Positions 34,939-43,422 of a DNA stretch of 64,000 bases are shown piece by piece. This DNA comes from Maritalea sp051251695 (GTDB taxonomy: Bacteria > Pseudomonadota > Alphaproteobacteria > Rhizobiales > Devosiaceae). The stretch's first letter is position 1. Every line of letters begins with the position of its first letter. The DNA lies in NCBI RefSeq assembly GCF_051251695.1, contig NZ_JBPOEU010000001.1, positions 124,001-188,000 of the forward strand. Direction: 5' to 3'. Under the pieces are notes generated by a model. It ran no database searches. It was not told the DNA's origin and was given only the letters and a program-made list of their open reading frames with translations. The position numbers and the translations under genes were made by a program.

Positions 34939-36879
34939 TTACCAACCACCACCACCACCACCGCCACCGCCGCCGCCGGAGAACCCGCCGGACGATGAAC
35001 CAGATGATGACGAGGATGCAGGCTGCGCAGCGATCATGGCCGCACTCATACCCGTCGCAGTGGACGCAATATTAGAAGCGATACGGTCAGCACGCCAGCC
35101 CCGCCCAGAATGCCATGCCGGATTGTAATTTTGCTCTTTTGGGTTCGTTGCGTTACGCGACAGTTCATTTTCGAAGTGCTCGGACCATGGTTTTTCAACC
35201 CCCAGCGCAACCGCAAATGGCAGGATTTGTTCAAACCGATTAACCGTCAAATCTGGTGCATCATGAATGTTCAGCCGCTCTTTTTCAGCGGTTTCCATAT
35301 ACATTTTAAAGCCCTCAATTTGGTCCATCACTTTACGCCCCTGCACTGTTGCAGAACGCATGGTCAGGCCAAATCCAACATTGATCAAAACGATAGAAAT
35401 CGTGGCAATGGCGCCCGGCTGTCCATTCACAAAGGCAGCGGCATCGTCAAATAGGTTGCCGGAAAAAATATCGCCAAATTCAAACCACTCGCTAAAAGCC
35501 AGCGCTCCGGTCACCGCGTTTCCAAGAATTGAAAAAATGATAAAAATCGCAATTGCTCGCGAAGAACGCGGCATCATGCCGATGTGGGATACAGCTCCGC
35601 TGACAACAGCCGCCACAACACCAATGGCGATCGCGATGACAAACCAGACGAAATGCAGCACCTCAAAGTAAAGCATTCCAGCGACGCACCCAAATGACAA
35701 AGCCAACCCCAGCAGCACAAAGGAAGTGTTGCGGTTAAAAAATGTACGTCGGTTTTCGTCTTCAATCGTGTCAATAAAATCTGTATGTAGAGCGTGCAAA
35801 CTGCTCCCGACGCTTTTATCGATCACCACGCTCCCCTTGGCGTGAAGCCAGTCGTATAGCTTGAGTTCGCCGCTCGGCAAATCGTAAGCTTCTTTGTTTG
35901 TCACCGTAATTTTCGTGTCATCACCGGATTGTCCCAACACCACCAGCCCTTTGGTGGCGAGCGACATGAGTGCAGCGGTAAAAGCTGTCCAGCCGGAACG
36001 CTTCCAGCCAAAATTATGCACAAAATGAACCAAGGCCGGAGAGAACCCTTCCGGCGGGTAAAATAGGGGAATAATCGTCCCTTTTTTGGGGTCGCGTCCT
36101 ACAGAGTGCCAAGTGGAGTAGAAATATCCAAGCACGAGCAAAAAGCTGATCGCTGGCAAAATCAGTGCCCGTCGATCCGAAACATACTCGACAAAATTGT
36201 CCCAACTTGAGGGCGGCAACATCGCGCCCTTATCAAACGTGACCACAACACTCATCCCCTCGGCGGGACGAAGAATGTTGTTTGCGCGAAATATCGCCTT
36301 GCAATCACCATCTTGGGTGATGGTGGCGTCTTGGGTTTCGCTGCCAAATTTGCCGGTATAGGCCGTCGTTTGTTGAATGCGTGTGCCCTCTGGCAGACGA
36401 ACCCGAGCAACAGCTTCTTGGATGGGAAATTGCCAAAAATTACCGGTCGCATTCCAGTAAAGCTCGTCATTGCTTTCAAAGTTACGAACCTGCCGCCAAG
36501 ATTTATATTTCAACGTGTAAGTGTAAATGCCAGTTTCCAAATACACATCGGCGTCGCCGATATAGATGCGCTTGCCATAGGCTTCGCCCTCGGTGTGCCA
36601 TTCGTCTGGCTCCCCATCGCGCAAGACTTCTAGCACTTCAAGTCCGTGGTCTATGGCATATCCGTTGTCGCCCCGGCTCCCTGTTGGCACATAACGCCAT
36701 ATCCCACGCCGGATATCATTACCCTCCGCGCGCACCCGAATGGTTTCCGTTACCACGACCGAACGATCTTCTTGCACTTCAATCAATGCTGAAAAAGACT
36801 GAATTACCTCAGCGCCCAGCGCCGGCGTAAGGACAAGACCAAACGCAATAAACAAAAATAGAGTGCGAATTTGCCGCAT
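34939..36879 (-). CDS. DUF2207 domain-containing membrane protein
   Basis: 646 residues from the ATG at 36879, which begins a signal peptide (MRQIRTLFLFIAFGLVLTPA). The DUF2207 extracellular domain follows (about 24-240), with GIWRYVPTG and LYWNATGNFWQFPI. One membrane helix near 262-280, then two to four more (about 400-520), and a cytoplasmic part. The extreme C-terminus is serine/glycine-rich and ends GGGGGGW, common in this family. It follows lemA closely; LemA-DUF2207 pairs are widespread, with an envelope role that is not defined. Confidence 0.85.
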   Translation of the reverse strand: MRQIRTLFLFIAFGLVLTPALGAEVIQSFSALIEVQEDRSVVVTETIRVRAEGNDIRRGIWRYVPTGSRGDNGYAIDHGLEVLEVLRDGEPDEWHTEGEAYGKRIYIGDADVYLETGIYTYTLKYKSWRQVRNFESNDELYWNATGNFWQFPIQEAVARVRLPEGTRIQQTTAYTGKFGSETQDATITQDGDCKAIFRANNILRPAEGMSVVVTFDKGAMLPPSSWDNFVEYVSDRRALILPAISFLLVLGYFYSTWHSVGRDPKKGTIIPLFYPPEGFSPALVHFVHNFGWKRSGWTAFTAALMSLATKGLVVLGQSGDDTKITVTNKEAYDLPSGELKLYDWLHAKGSVVIDKSVGSSLHALHTDFIDTIEDENRRTFFNRNTSFVLLGLALSFGCVAGMLYFEVLHFVWFVIAIAIGVVAAVVSGAVSHIGMMPRSSRAIAIFIIFSILGNAVTGALAFSEWFEFGDIFSGNLFDDAAAFVNGQPGAIATISIVLINVGFGLTMRSATVQGRKVMDQIEGFKMYMETAEKERLNIHDAPDLTVNRFEQILPFAVALGVEKPWSEHFENELSRNATNPKEQNYNPAWHSGRGWRADRIASNIASTATGMSAAMIAAQPASSSSSGSSSGGFSGGGGGGGGGGGW

Positions 36880-36889
36880 TGGATTGAAC

Positions 36890-37450
36890 TTAAAACGATA
36901 CATCAGGAACTGCGCGCTCGGCTTCATTTTCGAGTTCAAAATACTCGGCCTTAAAGAACTGGAACATGTTGGCGATGATGTTGGAAGGAAAGCTTTCAAC
37001 CATCACGTTCATGTTGCGCACCGTGCCATTATAGTAACGCCGTGACAGTTGAATTTCATCTTCTGTGGATTGCAACGCGCCTTGAAATTCTAGAAACGAG
37101 CTATCTGCTTTCAAATCCGGATAAGCCTCGGCAACAGCAATCAGTTTGCCAAGCGCGCCAGACAAAAGACCTTCTAACTTGCCGCGCTCTTGTGGCGATG
37201 CGTTGCTCGCGCCTTGCACGGCTGCCCGAGCCTCAGTAACCGCCTGCAATGTTTCGCTTTCGTGGCTCATATAGCCTTTGACGGTTTCAAGCATGTTGGG
37301 GATTAAGTTGGCGCGACGCTTAAGCTGCACATCAATACCGGACCAACCTTCTTCAACCAACTGTCGGTTTTTGACCAGATTGTTGTACACCATAATGGCG
37401 TAGCCGCCTGCAGCGACAATTATTAGTAGAACTACCCAGATGATTTCCAT
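36890..37450 (-). CDS. LemA family protein
   Basis: 186 residues. A short N-terminal membrane anchor (about 4-24) precedes the LemA helical bundle: YNNLVKNRQLVEEGWSGIDVQLKRR, LIPNMLETVKGYMSHE, and SEDEIQLSRRYYNGTVR-like STEDEIQLSRRYYNGTVRN, with YPDLKAD. LemA proteins are inner membrane proteins with a large helical domain. The 3' end is just before the DUF2207 start, so the two form an operon. Confidence 0.92.
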   Translation of the reverse strand: MEIIWVVLLIIVAAGGYAIMVYNNLVKNRQLVEEGWSGIDVQLKRRANLIPNMLETVKGYMSHESETLQAVTEARAAVQGASNASPQERGKLEGLLSGALGKLIAVAEAYPDLKADSSFLEFQGALQSTEDEIQLSRRYYNGTVRNMNVMVESFPSNIIANMFQFFKAEYFELENEAERAVPDVSF

Positions 37451-37512
37451 GAACCCACGCCTTAAAAATTTGCTGTAACGAGTTTATACAAAGACTTAGC
37501 AATTGTGAACAA

Positions 37513-37692
37513 TCAAGCAGCCAATAAAAAAGGGGCATTTTGGTGATGATCCAAATGCCCCTTTTTGTGTTTTGCTTTGCGAGAATAATCACGCTTGTTT
37601 TTGACCACCTTGAGTTTGAACTGATGCTCGCTCAAAGCCTTTGCTGCCCGGTTGGGCGGCGTGACCACGCGTCGATCAACTGATCGCTTCAT
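37513..37692 (-). CDS. ArfA-like ribosome-rescue protein with internal terminator
   Basis: 59 residues from the ATG at 37692, with a perfect AAAAGGAG 7 bases upstream; a TTG-started longer frame is not needed. The protein is very basic. Residues 19-44 (AL...F-K-L-K-V-V-KNKR..YSRKAKHKKG) line up with the E. coli ArfA core ALLHDPLF..RVEKNKKGKGSYMRKGKHG: the F, V, KNK, Y, RK and KH positions agree. ArfA binds stalled ribosomes with an empty A site and recruits RF2. A strong terminator hairpin lies inside codons 42-55, before the TGA, as in E. coli arfA. The last residues are PFLLAA. It has its own promoter. Confidence 0.72.
   Translation of the reverse strand: MKRSVDRRVVTPPNRAAKALSEHQFKLKVVKNKRDYSRKAKHKKGHLDHHQNAPFLLAA
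37526..37566 (-). terminator. Intrinsic terminator inside the ArfA-like coding sequence
   Basis: On the minus strand the 5' arm AAAAAGGGGCATTTGG (37566-37551) pairs with CC-A-AAATGCCCCTTTTT (37543-37527), giving 16 base pairs with one bulged A and a 7-base loop ATCATCA, followed by six T (37531-37526). Transcription would stop within or just after codon 55 (Phe), before the stop codon at 37515-37513. It would also terminate readthrough from glyQ. Confidence 0.85.
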
Positions 37693-37713
37693 GTCACATC
37701 TCCTTTTCAATGC

Positions 37714-37728
37714 GCACTGGCTCAGTGC
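37714..37728 (-). promoter_or_regulatory. Small palindrome in the leader of the ArfA-like gene
   Basis: GCACTG-AGC-CAGTGC is an exact 6-base inverted repeat with a 3-base spacer. It lies between the predicted -10 box and the ribosome-binding site, at or near the transcription start, so it could be a leader hairpin or an operator. Confidence 0.4.
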
Positions 37729-37734
37729 AACACT

Positions 37735-37763
37735 TATATAGGTGACGTGTCAGTAAATTTCAA
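37735..37763 (-). promoter_or_regulatory. Predicted sigma-70 promoter of the ArfA-like gene
   Basis: TTGAAA (37763-37758) and TATATA (37740-37735) with exactly 17 bases between, read on the minus strand, just after the glyQ stop codon. The leader would be about 36 bases. This supports independent transcription of the small gene. Confidence 0.65.
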
Positions 37764-37767
37764 AGAA

Positions 37768-38694
37768 TTAGGCACCGCCCGCTTCTGTTTGTAGCCAAGC
37801 TCCGCCACATGCCTTTGCCAAATCGCGCACACGCAAGATGTAACTCTGGCGCTCGGTCACTGAAATAACGCCACGTGCATCCAGTAAATTGAAGGCGTGG
37901 GATGCTTTGATGCATTGCTCGTAAGCAGGCATCGCCAATTTGTGCTGATTACCGTCAACACCAGCTTCCAGAAGGGCTTTGCACTCGTCTTCGGCATCTT
38001 TGAAATGGCGGAACAACATCTCTGTGTTCGCATGTTCAAAGTTGTAACGTGAGAATTCTTGCTCGGACTGCAAGAAAACATCCGCATAAGTGACTTTTTC
38101 ATCGCCTTCACGGCCGTTGAAGTTCAATTCCATGATGCTATCAACGTCTTGCAAATAGCATGCAATCCGCTCAAGCCCGTAGGTTAGTTCGCCAGAAACC
38201 GGTGAACACTCAAAGCCAGCGACTTGTTGGAAATATGTGAATTGGCTGACTTCCATGCCGTCGCACCAGCATTCCCAACCAAGACCCCATGCGCCCAGTG
38301 TTGGGCTTTCCCAATCGTCTTCCACAAAGCGCAAATCATGCACTTTTGGATCGATGCCGATCGCATAAAGAGATTGCAGATAAAGTTCCTGCAAATTCTC
38401 AGGCGATGGCTTCAGGATGACTTGATATTGGTAGAAATGCTGCAAACGGTTTGGGTTTTCACCGTAACGCCCGTCAGTTGGGCGGCGCGAAGGCTGCACA
38501 TAAGCAGCGCGCCAAGGTTTTGGGCCAAGGGCGCGCAATGTGGTCGCAGGGTGAAAAGTACCCGCGCCCATTTCCATGTCATATGGCTGCAAAATGACGC
38601 AGCCTTGATCAGCCCAGAAATTTTGCAGGGTTAGAATGAGACCCTGAAATGAGTTTTTGGGGTCCATATGCGAAAGGATTTTGGTGTCGCTCAT
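37768..38694 (-). CDS. glyQ: Glycyl-tRNA synthetase alpha subunit
   Basis: 308 residues from the ATG at 38694 (AAGG at 8 bases). Class II synthetase motifs are clear: FHPATTLRALGP, YVQPSRRPTDGRYGENPNRLQ, ESPTLGAWGLGWE and ELTYGLERIACYLQ. With GlyS it forms the bacterial glycyl-tRNA synthetase. The downstream ArfA-like gene has its own promoter and terminator, so the glyQ message probably ends there. Confidence 0.96.
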   Translation of the reverse strand: MSDTKILSHMDPKNSFQGLILTLQNFWADQGCVILQPYDMEMGAGTFHPATTLRALGPKPWRAAYVQPSRRPTDGRYGENPNRLQHFYQYQVILKPSPENLQELYLQSLYAIGIDPKVHDLRFVEDDWESPTLGAWGLGWECWCDGMEVSQFTYFQQVAGFECSPVSGELTYGLERIACYLQDVDSIMELNFNGREGDEKVTYADVFLQSEQEFSRYNFEHANTEMLFRHFKDAEDECKALLEAGVDGNQHKLAMPAYEQCIKASHAFNLLDARGVISVTERQSYILRVRDLAKACGGAWLQTEAGGA

Positions 38695-38804
38695 GTTTCG
38701 CAACCTTTTGTCGGGCAACTTATTGGCGTGAATTATCAAGGCGCGAACCTAATGCGACGCAAAAGAATTATCAAGCGTCGTTCTTTATCAACTGCCGCTA
38801 TTCA

Positions 38805-39032
38805 TCAAGTATCTTGATCTTTATCTTTTTTATCGCCACCGGGCCGAAAAATACCGTCCTTGGGATCACGCTTCAAATCGACAATCTCCGCACGATCCCG
38901 ATCTGCACGGTCACGTTTGAGTTTTTCCTTATCTGCATCAGAAAAATAGTCATTAATGTTGCGCTTAATTGAGCGCACGCCATAAATGATCAAAGCAATG
39001 ATCACGACAAAAATGATAATGCGTAGCCACAT
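38805..39032 (-). CDS. Small single-pass membrane protein
   Basis: 75 residues. An N-terminal membrane helix (about 3-19, LRIIIFVVIIALIIYGV) is followed by a highly charged tail rich in K, D and R (DADKEKLKRDRADRDRAEIVDL), which ends KKDKDQDT. No enzymatic motif. Small proteins of this layout between glyQ and the S49 peptidase gene are familiar from rhizobia. The close position (21 bases after the peptidase stop) suggests co-transcription with it. Confidence 0.7.
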   Translation of the reverse strand: MWLRIIIFVVIIALIIYGVRSIKRNINDYFSDADKEKLKRDRADRDRAEIVDLKRDPKDGIFRPGGDKKDKDQDT

Positions 39033-39053
39033 TGGCGCGCCCTCCCCGCAAAT

Positions 39054-39923
39054 CTAAAGCCCGAAACGGCTCCATAGCGATTTTGCTTCAACACTGGCGA
39101 TCAAATCGTCCGTCAATCCGCCTTCCGAAACCCCAATTTGCGCAAAAGGCAAACGCGGCATACCGAACATTGATTTTTTCGGCGTGATCTTTTCCAGCTT
39201 TACTTTCTTGCCGAACTTTTCGCGCAAGACCTGGTGCATATCACCTAGACGATCAACCAGCCCCAGTTCAATCCCGGTTTTAGCTGTCCAAAATTCGCCA
39301 GTGAACAGTTCGTGGTTTTCTGTGTCCAACTTGTCGCCACGACGAGACATCACATAGTCGGTAAATATCTCATGGATATCCAGCTGCAACTTCTTCAAGC
39401 GATCAACGTCGGACTTCTTTTCAGGCAAGAATGGATCGAGCGTAGATTTGTTTTTACCCGCTGTGTACATCCGCCGTTTTACGCCGAGTTTTTCAATAGC
39501 ATCTTCGAACCCAAACCCTGCGGATATAACCCCGATTGAACCTACAATGGAAGATGGATCAGCAATGATCTCATCGCCAGCGGTTGCGATAAAGTAACCG
39601 CCAGATGCAGCCACGTCTTCAATAAAAACCAATACTTTTTTTTGTTTTTCGTCAGCAAGGTCGCGGATATATTTCGCCACCAAACGCGATTGAACTGGCG
39701 ATCCGCCCGGTGAATTGATGATAATTGCAACGGCTGGCGCGCGCTTTATGCTAAAAGCTTTTTTAAGCAATGGCCCGGCCATTTGAATGTTAATCCGCCC
39801 CTGACGCGAAGACGCTTCGATGACACCAGACAAGCGGACAACTGGAATAACAGTATTGTCGCGACCGAGCAGTCTGGCATGCCAAGGTGCGGGCGCTGCT
39901 GAATTGTGAATGTCGTCGGTCAT
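39054..39923 (-). CDS. S49 family serine peptidase (SppA-like)
   Basis: 289 residues from the ATG at 39923; upstream ATGs at 39962 and further up are possible, but the protein start MTDDIHN fits rhizobial relatives. The nucleophile is S107 in DVAASGGYFIA, and the general-base lysine is K157 or K159 in AGKNKSTLDPF. INSPGGSPVQS precedes it. Residues 30-170 hold the ClpP/crotonase-like fold; it cleaves leftover signal peptides or damaged envelope proteins. There is no signal peptide or anchor helix at this start, so it may be cytoplasmic or peripheral. Confidence 0.87.
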   Translation of the reverse strand: MTDDIHNSAAPAPWHARLLGRDNTVIPVVRLSGVIEASSRQGRINIQMAGPLLKKAFSIKRAPAVAIIINSPGGSPVQSRLVAKYIRDLADEKQKKVLVFIEDVAASGGYFIATAGDEIIADPSSIVGSIGVISAGFGFEDAIEKLGVKRRMYTAGKNKSTLDPFLPEKKSDVDRLKKLQLDIHEIFTDYVMSRRGDKLDTENHELFTGEFWTAKTGIELGLVDRLGDMHQVLREKFGKKVKLEKITPKKSMFGMPRLPFAQIGVSEGGLTDDLIASVEAKSLWSRFGL

Positions 39924-39981
39924 AGATTTATCGTCCTTTGGGTAACTCTTCTTGGCAGACATGTAGTTATATTTTGCCACA

Positions 39982-40767
39982 CTACCAGTGCAAACAGTCT
40001 TTTCCTTGCAATATTCTTTCAACGTCAGGCGAAAATTCACGCCCCGTTTCACCATGCAAATGCAGCGGGCTCATCAACGTGGTTGGCGCTCGTGATCCTT
40101 TGCGGCCACGTAACAACACGCGGCTGGCAGGTTGCCCGGGCCGGGAAACGATGGGCAATATTGAAATATCTCCGAGCCGCCGGTCATAAGCCCGAAGCAG
40201 GTCATTGATCGCTTCGGCTCTATGGATGAAGATGATTTGCGCCGCCGCAGATGACGCACTAACAGCGGTTTTTACCCATCGCTCCAAACAGTCTTTATCA
40301 TGCGCGTGCGCTTGGGCACCATATTGATCGCGTGGCAATGAAACCGATTTGTCGTCAAAATACGGCGGGTTGGCGATCACGCAGTCAAAATGATCGGGTT
40401 TTAGCCCAGCGGCTTCTCGGTGAGGGCCTGATCCCATTATATCCACCTGTGAAACCGTAACCCGGTTGGCCAGCGCATTATTTTGCGCATTTAACTTACA
40501 AAGGTCGATGGCCGCACTGGAAAGTTCAGCGAGATGCGCGTTCAAATTTTGATTGTGAACAAGCGCTGTGAAAGAAGCGACCCCAACGCCAGCGCCCAGT
40601 TCAAGCAGATCACGGCAGTCTTTATCCAACGAAGCGCCCAACAACACGCTATCGACGCCCGCGCGAAAACCTTTTTTCGGCTGCGAGATTTGCAAAACAC
40701 CGCCCAAAAATGCGTCTAATGTGACACATTGTTGTTTTACTTTCACATCTGGCTGGTCTACGGACAT
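39982..40767 (-). CDS. tRNA1(Val) adenine-N6-methyltransferase-like protein (TrmN6 family)
   Basis: 261 residues. Rossmann methyltransferase with GFRAGVDSVLLGAS, LELGAGVGVAS (SAM binding) and the catalytic NPPY motif at 133-136. TrmN6 (YfiC) methylates A37 of tRNA1(Val); other members act on proteins or rRNA, so the exact substrate is inferred. It is divergent from the polyprenyl synthase and upstream of the S49 peptidase. Confidence 0.87.
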   Translation of the reverse strand: MSVDQPDVKVKQQCVTLDAFLGGVLQISQPKKGFRAGVDSVLLGASLDKDCRDLLELGAGVGVASFTALVHNQNLNAHLAELSSAAIDLCKLNAQNNALANRVTVSQVDIMGSGPHREAAGLKPDHFDCVIANPPYFDDKSVSLPRDQYGAQAHAHDKDCLERWVKTAVSASSAAAQIIFIHRAEAINDLLRAYDRRLGDISILPIVSRPGQPASRVLLRGRKGSRAPTTLMSPLHLHGETGREFSPDVERILQGKDCLHW

Positions 40768-40946
40768 GAATATGACATTGCAAATGGCCTGTTCAGGTTG
40801 ACGTTATGCCTTTGGTTATAGCATAGCCTTAGCGCGAGAGACCAAGACCAACAAGATCATTTGCAGATTGCGAAGGCGGCATGTTGCCTCCATCAACGAC
40901 TTGAGATCAATTGACGCTCCTCGAATGGGCGTTAGGGCGAGCATTA

Positions 40947-41963
40947 ATGACGACAATTGAAGCAACAGCGGAACAAGTGAACACTCAACCAGTTGTTGAG
41001 CAGTTGATTGCGCACACTTCAAGCGAAATGGAAGCTGTCAACGAGCTGCTTCTTTCGCGTATCACGTCCCATGTTGAAATGGTCCCAGAGATCGCCAATT
41101 ATTTGATTTCGGCTGGTGGCAAACGCTTGCGCCCCATGCTCACCATCGCTGCGGCGATGATGTTTGAACCCAAAAACAGTCAACATATTAGCTACGCGGC
41201 TGCCGTTGAATTCATGCATACAGCCACGCTGTTGCACGATGATGTGGTGGATGAAAGCGACAAGCGTCGCGGTCGTTTTGCCCCCCGCAAGATTTGGGGA
41301 AATGCCGCGAGCGTTCTCGTTGGGGACTTTTTGCTTGGCCAGGCCTTTATGATGATGGTTGAAGCTGGCGATTTGGGGGCACTTCATGTGCTGTCTCGGT
41401 CAGCAGCAATTATTGCAGAAGGCGAAGTTTTTCAACTTTCAAAGGCCAACGACTTAAACACAAATGTCGACGAGTATTTTGAAGTTATAAAAGCCAAAAC
41501 AGCAGCGCTTTTTGAAGCCGCAACTGAAGTTGGCGCAATGGCTGGCGGTGCTAACGATGCGCAACGTGAAGCGCTTAAAGCTTATGGCGCTGAACTTGGT
41601 ATCGCGTTTCAATTGGTCGATGATGCTTTGGATTATGGCGGATTGTCTGGCACAATCGGCAAAAATATCGGCGATGATTTGCGTGAAGGCAAAATGACCC
41701 TACCCATTTTGCACGCCCTAAAACATGCGCCTGAGCAAGATGCTCAATTTATCCGCGAGCACCTTGGAAAAGTCGATGCCGATGAAGCGATTGTTTCGCG
41801 CGTTGCACAAATTTTGCAAACATGCGGTGCGCTTAAAGCAACGATTGATCGCGCACTTGACCACGCTGCCCGAGCGAAATCAGCTCTTGAACCGCTCGCA
41901 GGCCTTAATGGTGCAGACATTCTTATAGAAATTGCAGACTATTGTGTTGAACGGGCCAGCTAA
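40947..41963 (+). CDS. Long-chain polyprenyl diphosphate synthase (octa/decaprenyl)
   Basis: 338 residues from the ATG at 40947. The first aspartate-rich motif is DDVVDES (98-104, in LLHDDVVDE), the second is DDALDYGG. GGKRLRPML and the KTAALF and GKMTLPI segments are also typical. The large residues before the first motif and family size suggest a long-chain product such as the C40-C50 tail of ubiquinone. The gene is divergent from TrmN6. Its stop overlaps the convergent BLUF gene by four bases. Confidence 0.92.
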   Translation: MTTIEATAEQVNTQPVVEQLIAHTSSEMEAVNELLLSRITSHVEMVPEIANYLISAGGKRLRPMLTIAAAMMFEPKNSQHISYAAAVEFMHTATLLHDDVVDESDKRRGRFAPRKIWGNAASVLVGDFLLGQAFMMMVEAGDLGALHVLSRSAAIIAEGEVFQLSKANDLNTNVDEYFEVIKAKTAALFEAATEVGAMAGGANDAQREALKAYGAELGIAFQLVDDALDYGGLSGTIGKNIGDDLREGKMTLPILHALKHAPEQDAQFIREHLGKVDADEAIVSRVAQILQTCGALKATIDRALDHAARAKSALEPLAGLNGADILIEIADYCVERAS

Positions 41964-42433
41964 GCGCTTAGGATTAGCTCTTCGTCCAGCACCACATGAC
42001 GCCAATTGCCATTTTTAAATCGGCGCAAAACTCGCAGCGCGCGGGTATCTACCTGCACTTGTTCTTCCAGCTGTTCTAAATAATTGACATAGCCTTCGAT
42101 GCTTTTGTTTTCGCCATCCGCGTTAATGCAAGCCATTGACCGGTCAGAAAACTCAGCGTCAACGATTTCGCATTTCAGCAAGAGATTTACATTTGTATGG
42201 CGCGGATCGGTTGAAACACGTTTGAATATCGCCTCAACCGCAATTCTTGGCCCTTCAAGCACCTGCAAAAAGCAGTCGTCATGATAGACCAACATGCCGC
42301 CCACATTGACGCTAGAATTGTTCTTGCGCGCAATTTGCAACAGATCTCTCATATTATCTTGATCTAGCTCTTTAACGGCCAAACTGGCGTAAATGATCTG
42401 AAATGATTGCAACATATTATCTGTTGTAAGCAT
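41960..42433 (-). CDS. BLUF-domain blue-light sensor protein
   Basis: 157 residues. The FAD-binding BLUF fold has Y15 (QIIYAS), an asparagine at 38-39 (ARKNN), GGMLVYHDDCFLQVLEGP with Q57, and M100. The tryptophan usually two residues before this Met is Arg98. BLUF proteins sense blue light through a flavin hydrogen-bond switch. The domain occupies about 8-110 and only a short helical tail (QVDTRALRVLRRF) follows, so output needs a partner protein. Start MLTTDNML is followed by an alternative ATG at residue 7. Confidence 0.87.
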   Translation of the reverse strand: MLTTDNMLQSFQIIYASLAVKELDQDNMRDLLQIARKNNSSVNVGGMLVYHDDCFLQVLEGPRIAVEAIFKRVSTDPRHTNVNLLLKCEIVDAEFSDRSMACINADGENKSIEGYVNYLEQLEEQVQVDTRALRVLRRFKNGNWRHVVLDEELILSA

Positions 42434-42549
42434 TGCGCATCTCCTGTGCTGAATTTCACCTGGAGAGGATAAAGATAGATATTTGAAATTTATGAAAAAA
42501 AATGAAGTTAGAACCGGCGATTAAGTTAATTAGCTGTTTAGATTTACCT

Positions 42550-43416
42550 CTAGATGATTGGCGTTTGAGCAATCCAATAATGGGGGAATTGGGCGCGCAA
42601 TTGCTGGGCCGCCATCAACGCTTGGCGTTCCGCGCCAAATACACCAAACACAGTCGCCCCGGACCCCGACATACGCGAAATGATGCAGCCCGAAAGTTTT
42701 GCCATTTCACGGGTGAGCTGCCCGATCTTAGGCTCCACACTGGTTGCAGGGATTTCAAGGTCATTTCTGGTGTCCTGCAACCATAACCCAAGTGCTGCAC
42801 TATGCGACATTTCACTTGGCAAGTTTGGCAACGGCGCGTTGTTTTTAGACTTTAGCGCCCGAAATATTTTGGCCGTCGGCACGCCAATGCCGGGATTTGC
42901 CAGGACAAGCTGTAATTTGGGGAAAGGTTCTAGGATTTGAACTTTTTCGCCAACACCGCGCACCAAACAAGAGCGCGAAAACAGGCACATGGGGACATCA
43001 GCGCCAAGTTCCAGCGCCAAATCCGCCAATTGATCTGTTGCAATATTGGCCCCAGCCATCTTAGCCGCAATGCGCAAAGCCGCAGCGGCATCGGCGGACC
43101 CTCCCCCGATACCAGCGGCAACCGGCAACATTTTATTTAGGGTGATATCCACCCCGTCAGGTATTGTGTTTGGCCACGCGGCGCGAAAGCCGTCCAGCGC
43201 TTTAAGCACAATATTCGCGCGTTCGTCAGCCAGCGCTTTGGCAAACGGTCCAATCGTATGTAAGCGATCTACCTTGGCTTCTCGTATTGTTAGCTCATCG
43301 CATAATTGGGTAAAAACCGTTAGGCCTTCCAATTCGTGATAGCCATTTTCGCGTTGACCCACCACATGCAGCGACAAGTTGATTTTAGCTGGCGCAGGTT
43401 CGCTCCATACACTCAT
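42550..43416 (-). CDS. ispE: 4-diphosphocytidyl-2-C-methyl-D-erythritol kinase
   Basis: 288 residues. GHMP kinase motifs are present: PAKINLSLHVVG at 9-20, LPVAAGIGGGSADAAAAL as the ATP-binding loop, and MSGSGATVFGVF. It phosphorylates CDP-methylerythritol in the MEP pathway. It lies six bases after the TPR gene, so they are probably co-transcribed. ispH, of the same pathway, is elsewhere in the window. Confidence 0.95.
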   Translation of the reverse strand: MSVWSEPAPAKINLSLHVVGQRENGYHELEGLTVFTQLCDELTIREAKVDRLHTIGPFAKALADERANIVLKALDGFRAAWPNTIPDGVDITLNKMLPVAAGIGGGSADAAAALRIAAKMAGANIATDQLADLALELGADVPMCLFSRSCLVRGVGEKVQILEPFPKLQLVLANPGIGVPTAKIFRALKSKNNAPLPNLPSEMSHSAALGLWLQDTRNDLEIPATSVEPKIGQLTREMAKLSGCIISRMSGSGATVFGVFGAERQALMAAQQLRAQFPHYWIAQTPII

Positions 43417-43422
43417 ATGGAT

